Source: a virus. Taken from it: DNA of 35,110 nucleotides. Below, one piece after another: positions 5,645 to 13,962 of the stretch. Both the position numbers and the translations under genes were made by a program. The DNA lies in IMG/VR virus record IMGVR_UViG_3300044823_000422, positions 1 through 35,110 of that record. One strand, 5' to 3'. The notes beneath the pieces were generated by a model, which searched no databases, was not told the DNA's origin, and saw only the letters and a program-made list of their open reading frames with translations. Within the stretch, counting starts at the first letter, position 1. Each line of letters opens with the position of its first letter.

Positions 5645-6427
5645 ATGAAAACACGAGTCCATTGGGACGAAGATCAAATCGAGAGTATCGCCGCCGCCTT
5701 TGTAAGGTTGCGCACCAAGGAACCATTTGTTGCCTACACCAAATATTTAGCCAAAGCACAGGAGGAATGTATCGTGCCAGATGAACGCCGAAAATTATGT
5801 ACCGTCAATGCCGTGCCCTTGCTGAAAACCCGCATTCAGGCGCTTTGGGAAAAGGCGATCCAGTCCGAACCAACACCCCCACAGATCATCGAAATCCCGG
5901 TGGAAAAAACCCCGGACTTTGCCGAAATAGCTGCCCGACTGGACGCCCCAACCCTGGTGGCCATGCTGACCAAACGGGTCACGGACGCTTTGAGCGGATT
6001 GCACCTGGCCAATGGCCTCGAACGTCCGCTTGCTCCCACCAAAGCCGCCCCGCTCGCTTCCATTCTTACCCCGCCGCCCCCGCCGCCGCGCCCGCCCCGG
6101 GTGGCGTTTTTGCATGTGGAACTCAAATTCTTTTCCGAACTTCAAGCCGAAGTTGAAAGACTGAAAATCCCGGTGGAATTGCGCGGCGTGGACATTCACC
6201 ACAAGGGAGCACCCAAGATTCCTATGAGTGCCGACTTCGTTGTGTTTATGAAAAACGCCACGGGGGGGCTGGCCATGAAAACCGCCCTCGTCGGCTGGCA
6301 CCGCTCGCGCGTCTATGTGCTGGAACAGGACACGATGCAACAAGCCGTGAAAACATTGTACGACATCCTTTCCAAAAAAATCCACGTCCCGGCCACGCTT
6401 CCCGCTCCCGCCCCGGCCCGCGTATGA
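5645..6427 (+). CDS. Myb-like N-terminal domain protein with a DUF2325-like C-terminal domain
   Basis: Residues ~1-75 (HWDEDQIESIAAAFVRL, KAQEECIVPDERRKL, RIQALWEKA) are paralogous to the N-terminus of the preceding gene. A middle helical region is followed by a proline run (ILTPPPPPPRPPRVAF, ~residues 139-154). The C-terminal ~100 residues form alternating strands and helices (VELRGVDIHHKG, ADFVVFMKNATGG, SRVYVLEQDTMQQAVKTLYD) that recall a small Rossmann-like DUF2325 domain, where a D-F/V-V-V strand precedes a conserved site. I am unsure of that assignment. The 260-residue protein ends in ATGA shared with the next gene. The leader has an ACCACCACCACACCACC run and no Shine-Dalgarno site. Confidence 0.65.
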   Translation: MKTRVHWDEDQIESIAAAFVRLRTKEPFVAYTKYLAKAQEECIVPDERRKLCTVNAVPLLKTRIQALWEKAIQSEPTPPQIIEIPVEKTPDFAEIAARLDAPTLVAMLTKRVTDALSGLHLANGLERPLAPTKAAPLASILTPPPPPPRPPRVAFLHVELKFFSELQAEVERLKIPVELRGVDIHHKGAPKIPMSADFVVFMKNATGGLAMKTALVGWHRSRVYVLEQDTMQQAVKTLYDILSKKIHVPATLPAPAPARV

Positions 6428-6891
6428 CCGAAGCCGAAGCCAGAAAAATCACGGACCCCTCGGCCATCCCGTGGAGCGAGCCGTGTTTTGTTTTTGTATC
6501 GGGCCGTTATTATCTGGGCATGTGTTTCCTGGCGGTGCCACAAGGAAAGGAATGGCCCAAGGGCGGCAATGTGACCGCCCAATTCTGGCGTTTCGACTCA
6601 ACCCCCAATGAATGGGTTTGTACCTGGCGCTTTCGCTATTACGTCAGTGAAGATGCCTGGGACAACAAGGACAAAAAATCCTGGCATGTCGGGAAACTGT
6701 CCGGCAATGAAACAATGATGGAAAAAGAAATGGCCGGATTCGGCAACATCATTGCGGGCGTGGCCGGTTTATATTTCGGGGCCGCACCGCCGAAAGTTCA
6801 CTCCTTGATCTTCAAAGGTGACAGCGAAAAGGCGCTCGGCATCGTTGCCCGTGAAAAGCCCTTCTGGCTGCAAATGAAGGAATCAAAATGA
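6424..6891 (+). CDS. unknown protein, probably a conserved phage family
   Basis: The 155-residue product is rich in tryptophan and aromatic residues (EPCFVFVSGRYYLGMCFL, QFWRFDSTPNEWVCTWRFRY) and ends in a soluble K-rich tail. It has no signal peptide. I recognise no family. ATGA overlaps occur at both ends (6424-6427 and 6888-6891), so it is translated with its neighbours. The aromatic beta pattern suggests a compact beta-sheet fold. Confidence 0.65.
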   Translation: MTEAEARKITDPSAIPWSEPCFVFVSGRYYLGMCFLAVPQGKEWPKGGNVTAQFWRFDSTPNEWVCTWRFRYYVSEDAWDNKDKKSWHVGKLSGNETMMEKEMAGFGNIIAGVAGLYFGAAPPKVHSLIFKGDSEKALGIVAREKPFWLQMKESK

Positions 6892-7463
6892 TCGAAGTCA
6901 CCAATTTCCATGCCCGTGCCGACCTGTATGTGGCGAAATGTCTGGTTTCGCGGCCACACCTGAAACCCTGTTGTGCCATTGGCTGTTTCGCTTGTTGCTC
7001 CGAGGCGGTTTATGCCGGCGAAGCCGAAGCCCTGCACATCCTTGAATATCTTACCCCGGAACAAACCGCCGAGGTCAAGATGAAGCTCCCCGAATGGCTG
7101 GCCAAAACCAGGCCCGTGATGAACCAGCACCAGCCCGACGCGATGGATTATCGCCGGCTCAACGCCCCGTGCGTGCTGCTCAAAAACGGCCTCTGCTCGA
7201 TTTATCCCCGCCGGCCTCTGGGCTGTCGCACCTGGTACGCTTTAAAAAATCCATCCGACTGCGACCTGCCCCAACGGCAACACCAAAAATATGCCGAATT
7301 CATGCCGGGCCTGGCCGTGGCGTGCGGCCTCCTGGCTGTCAATGGCGTGGCCATGCTCGATCATCTGGGCGTATTACTTGCCGAGAACTTGCTGGGTTTG
7401 TCCATTCCCAGCGCCAGCCGGGAAACCTGTAAGCCGTCCGAAATAAAATTCCATGCTGAATAA
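6888..7463 (+). CDS. YkgJ-type cysteine cluster protein
   Basis: The 191-residue product carries the cysteine-cluster layout of YkgJ/Fe-S or zinc-chelating proteins: CCAIGCFACC at about residues 25-34, then CVLLKNGLCSIYPRRPLGCR around residues 95-115. This matches the family pattern of a CxxxCxxCC-like cluster followed by C-x(n)-C-x2-Y-x2-RPxxCR. Members bind a metal; their reaction is unknown. It is coupled by ATGA to the previous gene and overlaps the next by 11 bases, and it opens a run of cysteine-rich genes. Confidence 0.8.
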   Translation: MIEVTNFHARADLYVAKCLVSRPHLKPCCAIGCFACCSEAVYAGEAEALHILEYLTPEQTAEVKMKLPEWLAKTRPVMNQHQPDAMDYRRLNAPCVLLKNGLCSIYPRRPLGCRTWYALKNPSDCDLPQRQHQKYAEFMPGLAVACGLLAVNGVAMLDHLGVLLAENLLGLSIPSASRETCKPSEIKFHAE

Positions 7464-7926
7464 AATCATATCCCCTGCCGGACAGGAAATGCTCCTGGCC
7501 GGCTTTTGTCCCGATTGCGGCGCGGCCATGCTGTTAAACGGCCCGCGTGGCGGACTGGCCCGCAACGTCCTGTGCGGTGCCTGCCGCACGGAATTCAACG
7601 TCAGCCCCCTGCAATGTGAACGCCTCGCCGCCCCCTCTGATCCCGCCCGCCAGAAAGAAGTTTACGGCGTGGATGAACAGAATTTTCCCGTCGCGTCTTT
7701 CCCACTCCGGTCCCTGCTCACCCGGAAGGAATTGGACGCGGGACTGGCTCGTGGTTGTGGCGATCCCCATTGCACCCACCATCACGAACCCCAGACGGAA
7801 ATCTTTCTCAAATCCAACTGTCATCCCAACGCCGGATTGTCCGCTTGTTACTACAAGGACGGCACCCTGATTTTAACCTGTCGCCTTTGTCACCGGCTGG
7901 TGGTGAAGATTCTGGTTGCTTCCTGA
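7453..7926 (+). CDS. zinc-ribbon protein
   Basis: Start ATG 7453 lies within the end of the YkgJ-type gene. The 157-residue product has a zinc ribbon at about residues 18-45 (GFCPDCGAAMLLNGPRGG, then LCGACRTEFNV) and a second metal-binding-like region with CGDPHCTHHH and TCRLCHRLV. The first resembles phage proteins with CPDCG...GPxGGxxxNxxC. It probably binds two zinc ions. Function is unknown. Confidence 0.7.
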   Translation: MLNKIISPAGQEMLLAGFCPDCGAAMLLNGPRGGLARNVLCGACRTEFNVSPLQCERLAAPSDPARQKEVYGVDEQNFPVASFPLRSLLTRKELDAGLARGCGDPHCTHHHEPQTEIFLKSNCHPNAGLSACYYKDGTLILTCRLCHRLVVKILVAS

Positions 7927-7927
7927 T

Positions 7928-8263
7928 ATGAATGACCCCATTCCCATGCTGGTCGGAATGCCCGTCAGTGCGGAAAGTCTCCGCAAAGTTGGCGTCCTGA
8001 AATATGTGCATTCCCTTGGAGCCGTGCCGGCCCCCTGCGACCGCTGCGCCCAGCCCACCTGGATTGGTCCCCGGCAGCGGGAACTCAAACGCACCCGCCC
8101 GGAACTCGAATTCATTTGCGCCAATTGTCTTGGGGCAGACTTTAAAGCCTCGGGCATTACCACCCAGGACGAAGTAGTCGTCCAAAGTTGCGGCGGCAAC
8201 AGTGGCAGTTATTTCATGGCCGACGGCACCGCCATCCTCCCCAAACCGTCCCCAGCAAACTGA
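7928..8263 (+). CDS. small zinc-ribbon protein
   Basis: I choose ATG 7928, one base after the previous stop, rather than the in-frame TTG at 7916; this gives 111 residues. A four-cysteine site is visible (CDRCAQPTW and ICANCLGADF, ~residues 38-76). The rest is beta-like (DEVVVQSCGGNSGSYFM). It is the third consecutive metal-binding-type gene. Function is unknown. Confidence 0.65.
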   Translation: MNDPIPMLVGMPVSAESLRKVGVLKYVHSLGAVPAPCDRCAQPTWIGPRQRELKRTRPELEFICANCLGADFKASGITTQDEVVVQSCGGNSGSYFMADGTAILPKPSPAN

Positions 8264-8306
8264 CCGGGGCTTGAAACTACCCCTTACCCGTGCCACGTTC
8301 TAAGGC

Positions 8307-8984
8307 ATGGCTGTCCGGTTGAAATCACGTCGTGAATGTCCGCCCAATGGGTTTTTAGTCACCATCGGCGCGGTGAACCAAAAAGAACCACGCCAATTCT
8401 GGAATTTCACCGAGGCGGTGGCCTGGTTTCAGTCTGTCGCCGCCAGCAACCCCGGTTTGCAACTGCCCACGGACCCCGCCGTCATCGGCAACTTCATTGA
8501 CCAGCAAAATGCGCTCCGCTGTCTGGCCATCCCCGGCGCGGACGCCTATGTCGTGAAAGGAGGGCCGGCCCATGTGGAAACAAAAAAAGCGACCCTCCTA
8601 AAGCCACTCGTTGTTGTGGGGGATAAACTGCGGCAACTCTCTGCCGGCGTTTCCTTGCTCGAAGAATGGCAGGCCCAGGGCTATCCCACCGTGCCCGCCA
8701 CCGAAGCCACTCGCCGCGCCGTCATCTGTGCCACCTGCCCCCAAAACGGCCTCGGCGATCTCACCCGCTGGTTCACCATCTTTGCCAGCGAACAAATCCG
8801 CCGCCGCATCGCCAACGTGCAAAAACTGGAACTGAAAACCCCCTCCGATGACCAGCTTGGCATTTGCGAAGCCTGTTTGTGCCCGCTCAAACTCAAGGTC
8901 CATGTCCCCCTGGCCAATATCAAAAAGCATCTGACCCCGAAAACCTCCGCCGCCCTCGACCCCCGCTGCTGGATTTTAAAATAA
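8307..8984 (+). CDS. cysteine-rich protein, unknown function
   Basis: The 225-residue product has an N-terminal domain of mixed structure (FLVTIGAVNQKEPRQFWNF, EAVAWFQSVAAS). Its C-terminal half carries CATCPQNGLGDLTRW and CEACLCPLKLKVHVPL with a final DPRCWIL, which together offer about six cysteines for one metal site. I recall similar phage proteins with C-x2-C-x-C-x-L-x2-K-V near the end but know of no function. It ends one base before the start of the glycosyltransferase cassette and so may be co-transcribed with it. Confidence 0.65.
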   Translation: MAVRLKSRRECPPNGFLVTIGAVNQKEPRQFWNFTEAVAWFQSVAASNPGLQLPTDPAVIGNFIDQQNALRCLAIPGADAYVVKGGPAHVETKKATLLKPLVVVGDKLRQLSAGVSLLEEWQAQGYPTVPATEATRRAVICATCPQNGLGDLTRWFTIFASEQIRRRIANVQKLELKTPSDDQLGICEACLCPLKLKVHVPLANIKKHLTPKTSAALDPRCWILK

Positions 8985-8985
8985 C

Positions 8986-10422
8986 ATGCTTTGCGTTTTT
9001 CCAGTCTATGCCGGGGACGCCTTTTTGCTGCTCAACCTCCTGCGTTGGATCAAACAGCTTGGCGGCTGTCCCGGGCACTCGGCCCTCATTGTCGCCGATG
9101 CCGGCCTGCCCTGGAACCATGCCGAAGATATTATCACCCTGGTCAGCGAAAGTTTCGACCACACCGACTTTATCACCAACGGCCAGTCCGTCGCCGGCTG
9201 GATTCCCGGCAGCAACTCGCTCTGGTACACCGCCGCCAAATTTTGCGCCACCGACGTTGTCGGCTGGCTCTGGCTCGAACCGGACGCGGTCCCGTTGAAA
9301 CCCGGCTGGCTCGACGCCCTGGACCGCGCCTACGATGGCACCGTCAGCGATTTTCTCGCCAGCATCTATTCCTGCAACCGTTTGGATTGCCCGTTGACCA
9401 TGATGACCGGCGTGGCCGTTTACCCCGACAATGCCATTGCCTTTTACAAGGACGTGGTCGAAGCGTTCGACGTGCAACTGTCCCGCACCGCCATTGATTT
9501 CGTTGAGGACACCCACCTCATCCAACAGTTTTGGGGCCAGCCCGGGTTGCCCCCCACTTTCCGTCCAACCAAAAATGGCGCGCCCCTTCATGCCTTCACT
9601 CTGGCCGATCTCAACCCGGAAGCGGTTCTGTTTCACCGGAACAAGGACGGCACCCTCATCGAACTGCTCCGCGCCCAGGCCGGCATCCCCGCGCCGCCGC
9701 CCCTCCTGGTGGCCCTGCCCGTCTGTGTCAAGGACGCGGCCATCATGGTCAAGGCCCTCGATTGGATGGTGGAACTCGATGGTCAAAACCAGTTTGACTG
9801 CCTCCTTTCCTACGACCCCACCCTTGGGCCGGTCTGGCTGTCCCGCTTGCGCGAGTCCGCCAGCCGCGCTTTTCGCACCGTCCATGAATTCAGCTACCCC
9901 CGCCCGGTGCGCGAAATCTGGCCGGACGCCTGCAACATTTCGTTCCAATCCACGGCGCACCACATCCAGGCCATCCATCACCGGCCCTGGCTCTGGTTCG
10001 AGGCCGATTGCGTCCCGCTCAAACCCGACTGGTTGCCCGCGCTCTGGCTCGAATACCAGAATTGCGGCTACCCGGTCATGGGGCCAATCATCCCCGAAGC
10101 CGGCCACATGAACGGCACGGGCCTTTATCCGGCCAATTTCGCCAACCTCTCCCCCCGGGCCATGTCCGCCGTGGAAGTTTCCTGGGACACGTCCATGACC
10201 CCCGATCTGGTCGGCAAGGTCCACGATTGCAGCCGCCTGTTTTGCCACCGCTGGGGCATGGTGGATGGCCAGCTACACCTCTCGTCCGGCCCGCCCGCGC
10301 ATTTTTCCACCACCCTCTCCGTGGACCTGTGGATTCCGCCCGAGGCCGTTCTGTTTCACCGCTGCAAAGACGGCTCGCTCGTTGACCAACTCCGCGCTAA
10401 AAAAGCACTCCATGACCACTGA
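8986..10422 (+). CDS. tandem-duplicated GT-A-like glycosyltransferase
   Basis: The 478-residue product consists of two copies of a ~240-residue unit. Unit 1 has WLWLEPDAVPLKPGWLDAL (residues 95-113) and unit 2 WLWFEADCVPLKPDWLPAL (335-353). Each unit ends similarly: PEAVLFHRNKDGTLIELLRA (211-230) and PEAVLFHRCKDGSLVDQLRA (about 452-471). The E-P/A-D-(A/C)-V-P-L motif lies where GT-A enzymes carry their metal-binding acidic motif, but it is not a canonical DXD, so one or both units may have altered chemistry. The protein is predicted to be cytoplasmic and to transfer sugars onto a glycan or other acceptor. It overlaps the next gene by 11 bases and leads the cassette. Confidence 0.75.
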   Translation: MLCVFPVYAGDAFLLLNLLRWIKQLGGCPGHSALIVADAGLPWNHAEDIITLVSESFDHTDFITNGQSVAGWIPGSNSLWYTAAKFCATDVVGWLWLEPDAVPLKPGWLDALDRAYDGTVSDFLASIYSCNRLDCPLTMMTGVAVYPDNAIAFYKDVVEAFDVQLSRTAIDFVEDTHLIQQFWGQPGLPPTFRPTKNGAPLHAFTLADLNPEAVLFHRNKDGTLIELLRAQAGIPAPPPLLVALPVCVKDAAIMVKALDWMVELDGQNQFDCLLSYDPTLGPVWLSRLRESASRAFRTVHEFSYPRPVREIWPDACNISFQSTAHHIQAIHHRPWLWFEADCVPLKPDWLPALWLEYQNCGYPVMGPIIPEAGHMNGTGLYPANFANLSPRAMSAVEVSWDTSMTPDLVGKVHDCSRLFCHRWGMVDGQLHLSSGPPAHFSTTLSVDLWIPPEAVLFHRCKDGSLVDQLRAKKALHDH

Positions 10423-11221
10423 AATTTTCATCTGTACTTACGTCAAGGATTTTTCCTACCTCAAGTATTGCCTCCGGTCCATTGCCAAATCCGCCACGGG
10501 CTTTGCCGGCCTCACCATCCTGGTGCCCAAGGAAGATCATGCCGGCCTGGTCAGTCTCGTGGCCGAAGTCGCCGCCTTCAAACCCCTGCCTTGCCCCGTC
10601 CAGCTGCTCGCGGGCGATGAATGGCCCGGCCTGGGCATGGTCTGGCACATGAACCAAATCATGCACGCCGACCAGTTGTGTCCCGCTGCCGACTTTATTG
10701 CCCACCTTGACCCGGACTGCGTTTTTACCGGCCCGGTCACCCCCGAAACTTACATCGTGGCCGGCAAGCCCATTCTCCGCTTTGAAAATTTCAACTTCAT
10801 CGGCTTCCGCCATCCCGGCGTGATCCGCTGGCAGGAAGCCACCGCCAGATGTCTGCCGTTCCCCGTCCATTACGAAACCATGCGGTGTCACCCGGAAGTT
10901 TATCATCGCGCCCTCTACGCCGCCGCGCGCCAGCAAATGGAACAAAAGACCGGCCAGCCGGTCCCCGATTACATCCGGTCCCAACGCAACGAATTCCCCC
11001 AAACCTTTTGCGAATTCGTCACCCTGGGCAACGTGGCCATGCACCTGTTCCGCGAGCAATATCACCTCGTCGAACAGTTCGATGACCACACCACCCCGCC
11101 CAACCATTTGCAACAGTTCTGGTCCCACGGCGCGCTCGACCAATACTGGGAAATATGGGTCGGCGGGGAAAAGAAAAGCACCAGCCCCATAGCCGTGATG
11201 AAAGAACTTGGATTGACATGA
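10412..11221 (+). CDS. DUF6492-like glycosyltransferase
   Basis: ATG 10412 is preferred because it lies within the end of the previous gene; the longer frame would run through it. The 269-residue product begins FICTYVKDFSYLKYCLRSI, as DUF6492-type glycosyltransferases do. It has an acidic motif in a strand-turn context (FIAHLDPDCVFTGP, ~residues 94-107) and IVAGKPILRFENFN. The family belongs to the GT-A fold. Its C-terminal region (NLHLFREQYHLV-like, then FWSHGALDQY) is helical. The end overlaps the radical SAM start as ATGA, so it is coupled. Confidence 0.7.
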   Translation: MTTEIFICTYVKDFSYLKYCLRSIAKSATGFAGLTILVPKEDHAGLVSLVAEVAAFKPLPCPVQLLAGDEWPGLGMVWHMNQIMHADQLCPAADFIAHLDPDCVFTGPVTPETYIVAGKPILRFENFNFIGFRHPGVIRWQEATARCLPFPVHYETMRCHPEVYHRALYAAARQQMEQKTGQPVPDYIRSQRNEFPQTFCEFVTLGNVAMHLFREQYHLVEQFDDHTTPPNHLQQFWSHGALDQYWEIWVGGEKKSTSPIAVMKELGLT

Positions 11222-11973
11222 TTACCCTCGAAAAATGCGAAGTGAACATCACCCGCCACTGCAACAACCATTGCGCGGCCTGTAATCACGGCTCCCCCTT
11301 CGCGGACCCGTACTACATGGACCCGGAAGTCTTGCGGCGCGATCTGGCCGTGCTCTCCCCCTTCCTGCATCTCGGGTTTTTTTGTCTGCAAGGCGGGGAA
11401 CCCCTCTTGCACCCCCGGCTCATCGAACTCATGGACGTGGCCATGAATTCGGGCATCGCCGACAAGTACGGCATCCTCTCCAATGGCCGGTTGCTGTCCT
11501 CAATGCCGGAGGCGTTCTTCCAAAAAGCCGGCCAGATGAAATGCGAACTGCGCGTCTCGGCCTATCCCAACCTCGACCGGACCACCCTCGTCGAACCCAC
11601 CCGCAAAGCCGTCCAGTACGGTTTTGAAATCCGGCCCGGGGGCATTGAATCGTTCCAGAAATTATTCCGCGAACAACCGGATGGCGGCGTCACCATTTGG
11701 AGAATTTGTCCCTGGAAAAATTGCTACACCGTGCATGAAGGCTGGTTCTTTCATTGTCCGCTGGCCGCGTTTTTCCCGGAACAGTTTTTCGGGCTGCCCC
11801 GGAACACGGACGGCCTTCCCCTGGCCGGCCTGACCGAAGCCACACTCGCCGAATTTCTGGCCCGGACCATTCCGCTGAAAACTTGCACACATTGCAATGG
11901 TGCCAGCGGCACCTGGATTGGCTGGCATCAGGTTTACAACCGCGACCAATGGATCAAGGAGTCAACCGAATGA
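11218..11973 (+). CDS. radical SAM enzyme
   Basis: The 251-residue product has the radical SAM cluster motif CNNHCAAC (Cys15, Cys19, Cys22; C-x3-C-x2-C), which binds a [4Fe-4S] cluster and S-adenosylmethionine. It is followed by GGEPLLHPRL (~residues 59-68), the usual SAM-binding GGEP motif. The C-terminal part has further cysteines (ICPWKNCYTVHEGW, FHCPLA, CTHCNGA), reminiscent of an auxiliary-cluster (SPASM-like) region. The start at ATG 11218 overlaps the previous stop; the longer frame starts inside the neighbour. Similar enzymes occur in polysaccharide clusters, where they modify sugars or peptides, but the substrate here is unknown. It is coupled to the first methyltransferase by ATGA. 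Confidence 0.85.
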   Translation: MITLEKCEVNITRHCNNHCAACNHGSPFADPYYMDPEVLRRDLAVLSPFLHLGFFCLQGGEPLLHPRLIELMDVAMNSGIADKYGILSNGRLLSSMPEAFFQKAGQMKCELRVSAYPNLDRTTLVEPTRKAVQYGFEIRPGGIESFQKLFREQPDGGVTIWRICPWKNCYTVHEGWFFHCPLAAFFPEQFFGLPRNTDGLPLAGLTEATLAEFLARTIPLKTCTHCNGASGTWIGWHQVYNRDQWIKESTE

Positions 11974-12626
11974 GCCTGGCTAAAACCATTTCCCAAAAAC
12001 TTCTTCCCGGCGTTGACCCCTACACCGGCTTCCCCGCCGCCCAATGGGGCGGTTACGAAAACGTGGATGGCTCGACCCGCGCCATTTTCGAGCGGTCCAT
12101 TGACCTCTGCCAGCCGGGCGTCATCATCGAAGTCGGCACGTTCCTGGGCGGCAGCGCCCTCCACATGGCCGGCCTGTGCAAAGCCAAACGCCTGGACGCC
12201 GCCATCATCTGTGTGGATACCTGGTACGGCGGTTTCGACCACTGGACCAAGGCCCGCGAGAAGCTGCACTACCACTTTGGCCGGCCCGCGCTCTATTACG
12301 AATTCGTTTCCAACGTCATCAAGTACGGCCATCAGGACATGATCATCCCCTTGTGCCTCGATTCTGCCAACGCCGCGCGTTACCTGACGGCTTGCGGCAT
12401 CACCGCCCGGATGCTTTACATAGACGCCAGCCACGAGCCAGGCGATGTCATGCGCGATTACGAAGCCTATTACCCGCTCCTGTCCCAGGGCGGCGCGTTT
12501 CTGGTGGATGATCTCACCAACTGGTTTCCCGGCGTGGTGTCGGATTGGGAATCCTTCACCCGTGCCCGCAACCTGCGCGACCTGGCTCAGGTCGAAGGCG
12601 AGAAAGGACTGATCATCAAACCATGA
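11970..12626 (+). CDS. class I SAM-dependent methyltransferase (Methyltransf_24-like)
   Basis: The 218-residue product has motif I IIEVGTFLGGSALHMAGLC (~residues 52-70), an acidic motif II (IICVDTWYGG) and the characteristic YIDASHEPGDVMRDYEAYYP followed by GGAFLVDDL. This places it in the Methyltransf_24/CmcI-like class I group, whose members often methylate sugars or small molecules, with a metal bound at the D-A-S-H region in some cases. The acceptor is unknown. The start is fixed by the ATGA overlap with the radical SAM gene. Confidence 0.85.
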   Translation: MSLAKTISQKLLPGVDPYTGFPAAQWGGYENVDGSTRAIFERSIDLCQPGVIIEVGTFLGGSALHMAGLCKAKRLDAAIICVDTWYGGFDHWTKAREKLHYHFGRPALYYEFVSNVIKYGHQDMIIPLCLDSANAARYLTACGITARMLYIDASHEPGDVMRDYEAYYPLLSQGGAFLVDDLTNWFPGVVSDWESFTRARNLRDLAQVEGEKGLIIKP

Positions 12627-13237
12627 ACCTCACCTTTGCCGACCCTTTGGAAACCGCCCTCAATGCCGCCCTGAACGGGCACGAAATCCAGCAACACGAA
12701 TGGGAACTGCGCGAGTTTTTCTCCAGGGTGCTGGCCGAATTGAAACCGCAACGCACCGTTGAACTCGGCACCTACAAAGGCTGGATGGCCATGCTCTTGA
12801 GCCACGTCACCACCGGGCAAACCGTTTCCCTGGACATCCACGATTACGGCACCCAGGACGCGCGTTCTTATGGCCACAACCTGGCTCTGGTCATTGCCAA
12901 TGCGTGTAACCCCGCCACCCCGCAACAGATTGTGGACACAAACTTTTCCGGCCAGCCCATTGACCTGTTGTTCATTGATGACGGCCATTATTACGAGGAC
13001 GATGTCGTCGAATTCAAAATCTGGAAACCAATGGTCCGGCCCGGGGGCTGGATTTGTTTCCACGACATCAACCCGCTCGCCAACATCGGCCCGCACGGGG
13101 TGCAACCGCCCGAATGCCAGACCGCCAGGTTCTGGCAGGAATTGACCGGCAACAAAGAAGAAATTATCGCCACGGAAAAACATAAAATATTTCGCGGGCC
13201 GATCCCCCACGGCGGCATTGGCATCCTCCGCGTATGA
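12623..13237 (+). CDS. class I SAM-dependent methyltransferase, second copy
   Basis: The 204-residue product carries TVELGTYKGWMAMLLSHV (motif I, ~residues 45-62), a SAM ribose-binding acidic strand (VSLDIHDYG) and LLFIDDGHYYEDDVVEFKIW with GGWICFHDI. It is in the same group as the preceding gene but the two differ in sequence, so they probably have different acceptors. The start at ATG 12623 overlaps the upstream stop. The C-terminus (KIFRGPIPHGGIGILRV) is beta-like. Its end overlaps the next glycosyltransferase as ATGA. Confidence 0.85.
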   Translation: MNLTFADPLETALNAALNGHEIQQHEWELREFFSRVLAELKPQRTVELGTYKGWMAMLLSHVTTGQTVSLDIHDYGTQDARSYGHNLALVIANACNPATPQQIVDTNFSGQPIDLLFIDDGHYYEDDVVEFKIWKPMVRPGGWICFHDINPLANIGPHGVQPPECQTARFWQELTGNKEEIIATEKHKIFRGPIPHGGIGILRV

Positions 13238-13962
13238 CGGCCTGGCTTTATTGCATTTGCCGCAACGAGGCCCGGCTCATGCCGTACCTGTTGCGGCATT
13301 ACACCACCTTCGTTGACAAACTGATTTTCTACGACGACCAAAGCGATGACGGCACGCGCCAGTTGATCCAGTCCTGTCCCCAGGCCGAACTGCGCGACTG
13401 GCCGGGTTCGCATGGGATCGTGGATGACGAATTCATGGACTTTGCCAACCAGCAATGGAAGGAAGCCCGGGGCAAGGCCCACTGGGTCATCTGGATTGAT
13501 GCCGATGAATTCATTTATCACCCCCAGATTGTCGAAGTGTTGGACCGCCTGTTGGCAGCGGGGGTGGACCTGCCCCAGCTTCACGGCTACACGATGGTTG
13601 CCGACCATTTCCCCACTACCACCGGCCAGATTTACGACGAAATCAAAACCGGCTTCTATGACGAAGCCTGGTCCAAGCCGGCCATTTTCCGGGCCGACAT
13701 GAAATGGAATGTGGGCCGTCACAGTTACGATCACGTCGCGGTCAAGCTCCGGCTGAGTGACCAGGTCGAATTGAAACTGCTGCACTACCGCTGTCTGGGC
13801 ATGGATTATTTGCGCCAGCGGCACGAGCGGAATTGGGACCGCGTCCCCGACCGCTGCCGCCGGCTTGCTTACGGAACCAACTGCGCTCCCGACCAAACCG
13901 GCCATCATACCGTCACCTGGTTCGATCAAATCTCCAAAAGTAAATTCCCGGAAATTATATGA
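13234..13962 (+). CDS. GT2-type glycosyltransferase
   Basis: The 242-residue product begins WLYCICRNEARLMPYLLRHY, then shows IFYDDQSDDGT (residues 34-41 hold DDQSDDGT) and WVIWIDADEFIYHP with the metal/sugar-nucleotide site at Asp88-Ala-Asp90. These are the elements of an inverting GT-A, family 2-like enzyme of the Glyco_tranf_2_4 type. It is closely paralogous to the gene at 14663 with the same spacing of motifs. No membrane segment is present, so it acts in the cytoplasm. Both ends are coupled by ATGA. Confidence 0.85.
   Translation: MTAWLYCICRNEARLMPYLLRHYTTFVDKLIFYDDQSDDGTRQLIQSCPQAELRDWPGSHGIVDDEFMDFANQQWKEARGKAHWVIWIDADEFIYHPQIVEVLDRLLAAGVDLPQLHGYTMVADHFPTTTGQIYDEIKTGFYDEAWSKPAIFRADMKWNVGRHSYDHVAVKLRLSDQVELKLLHYRCLGMDYLRQRHERNWDRVPDRCRRLAYGTNCAPDQTGHHTVTWFDQISKSKFPEII

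Noticed and set aside
8920-10248. Long open frame of 442 codons on the minus strand
   Set aside because: It is antisense to the tandem glycosyltransferase gene, has a glycine/valine-rich composition typical of a GC-rich shadow frame, and has no domain.
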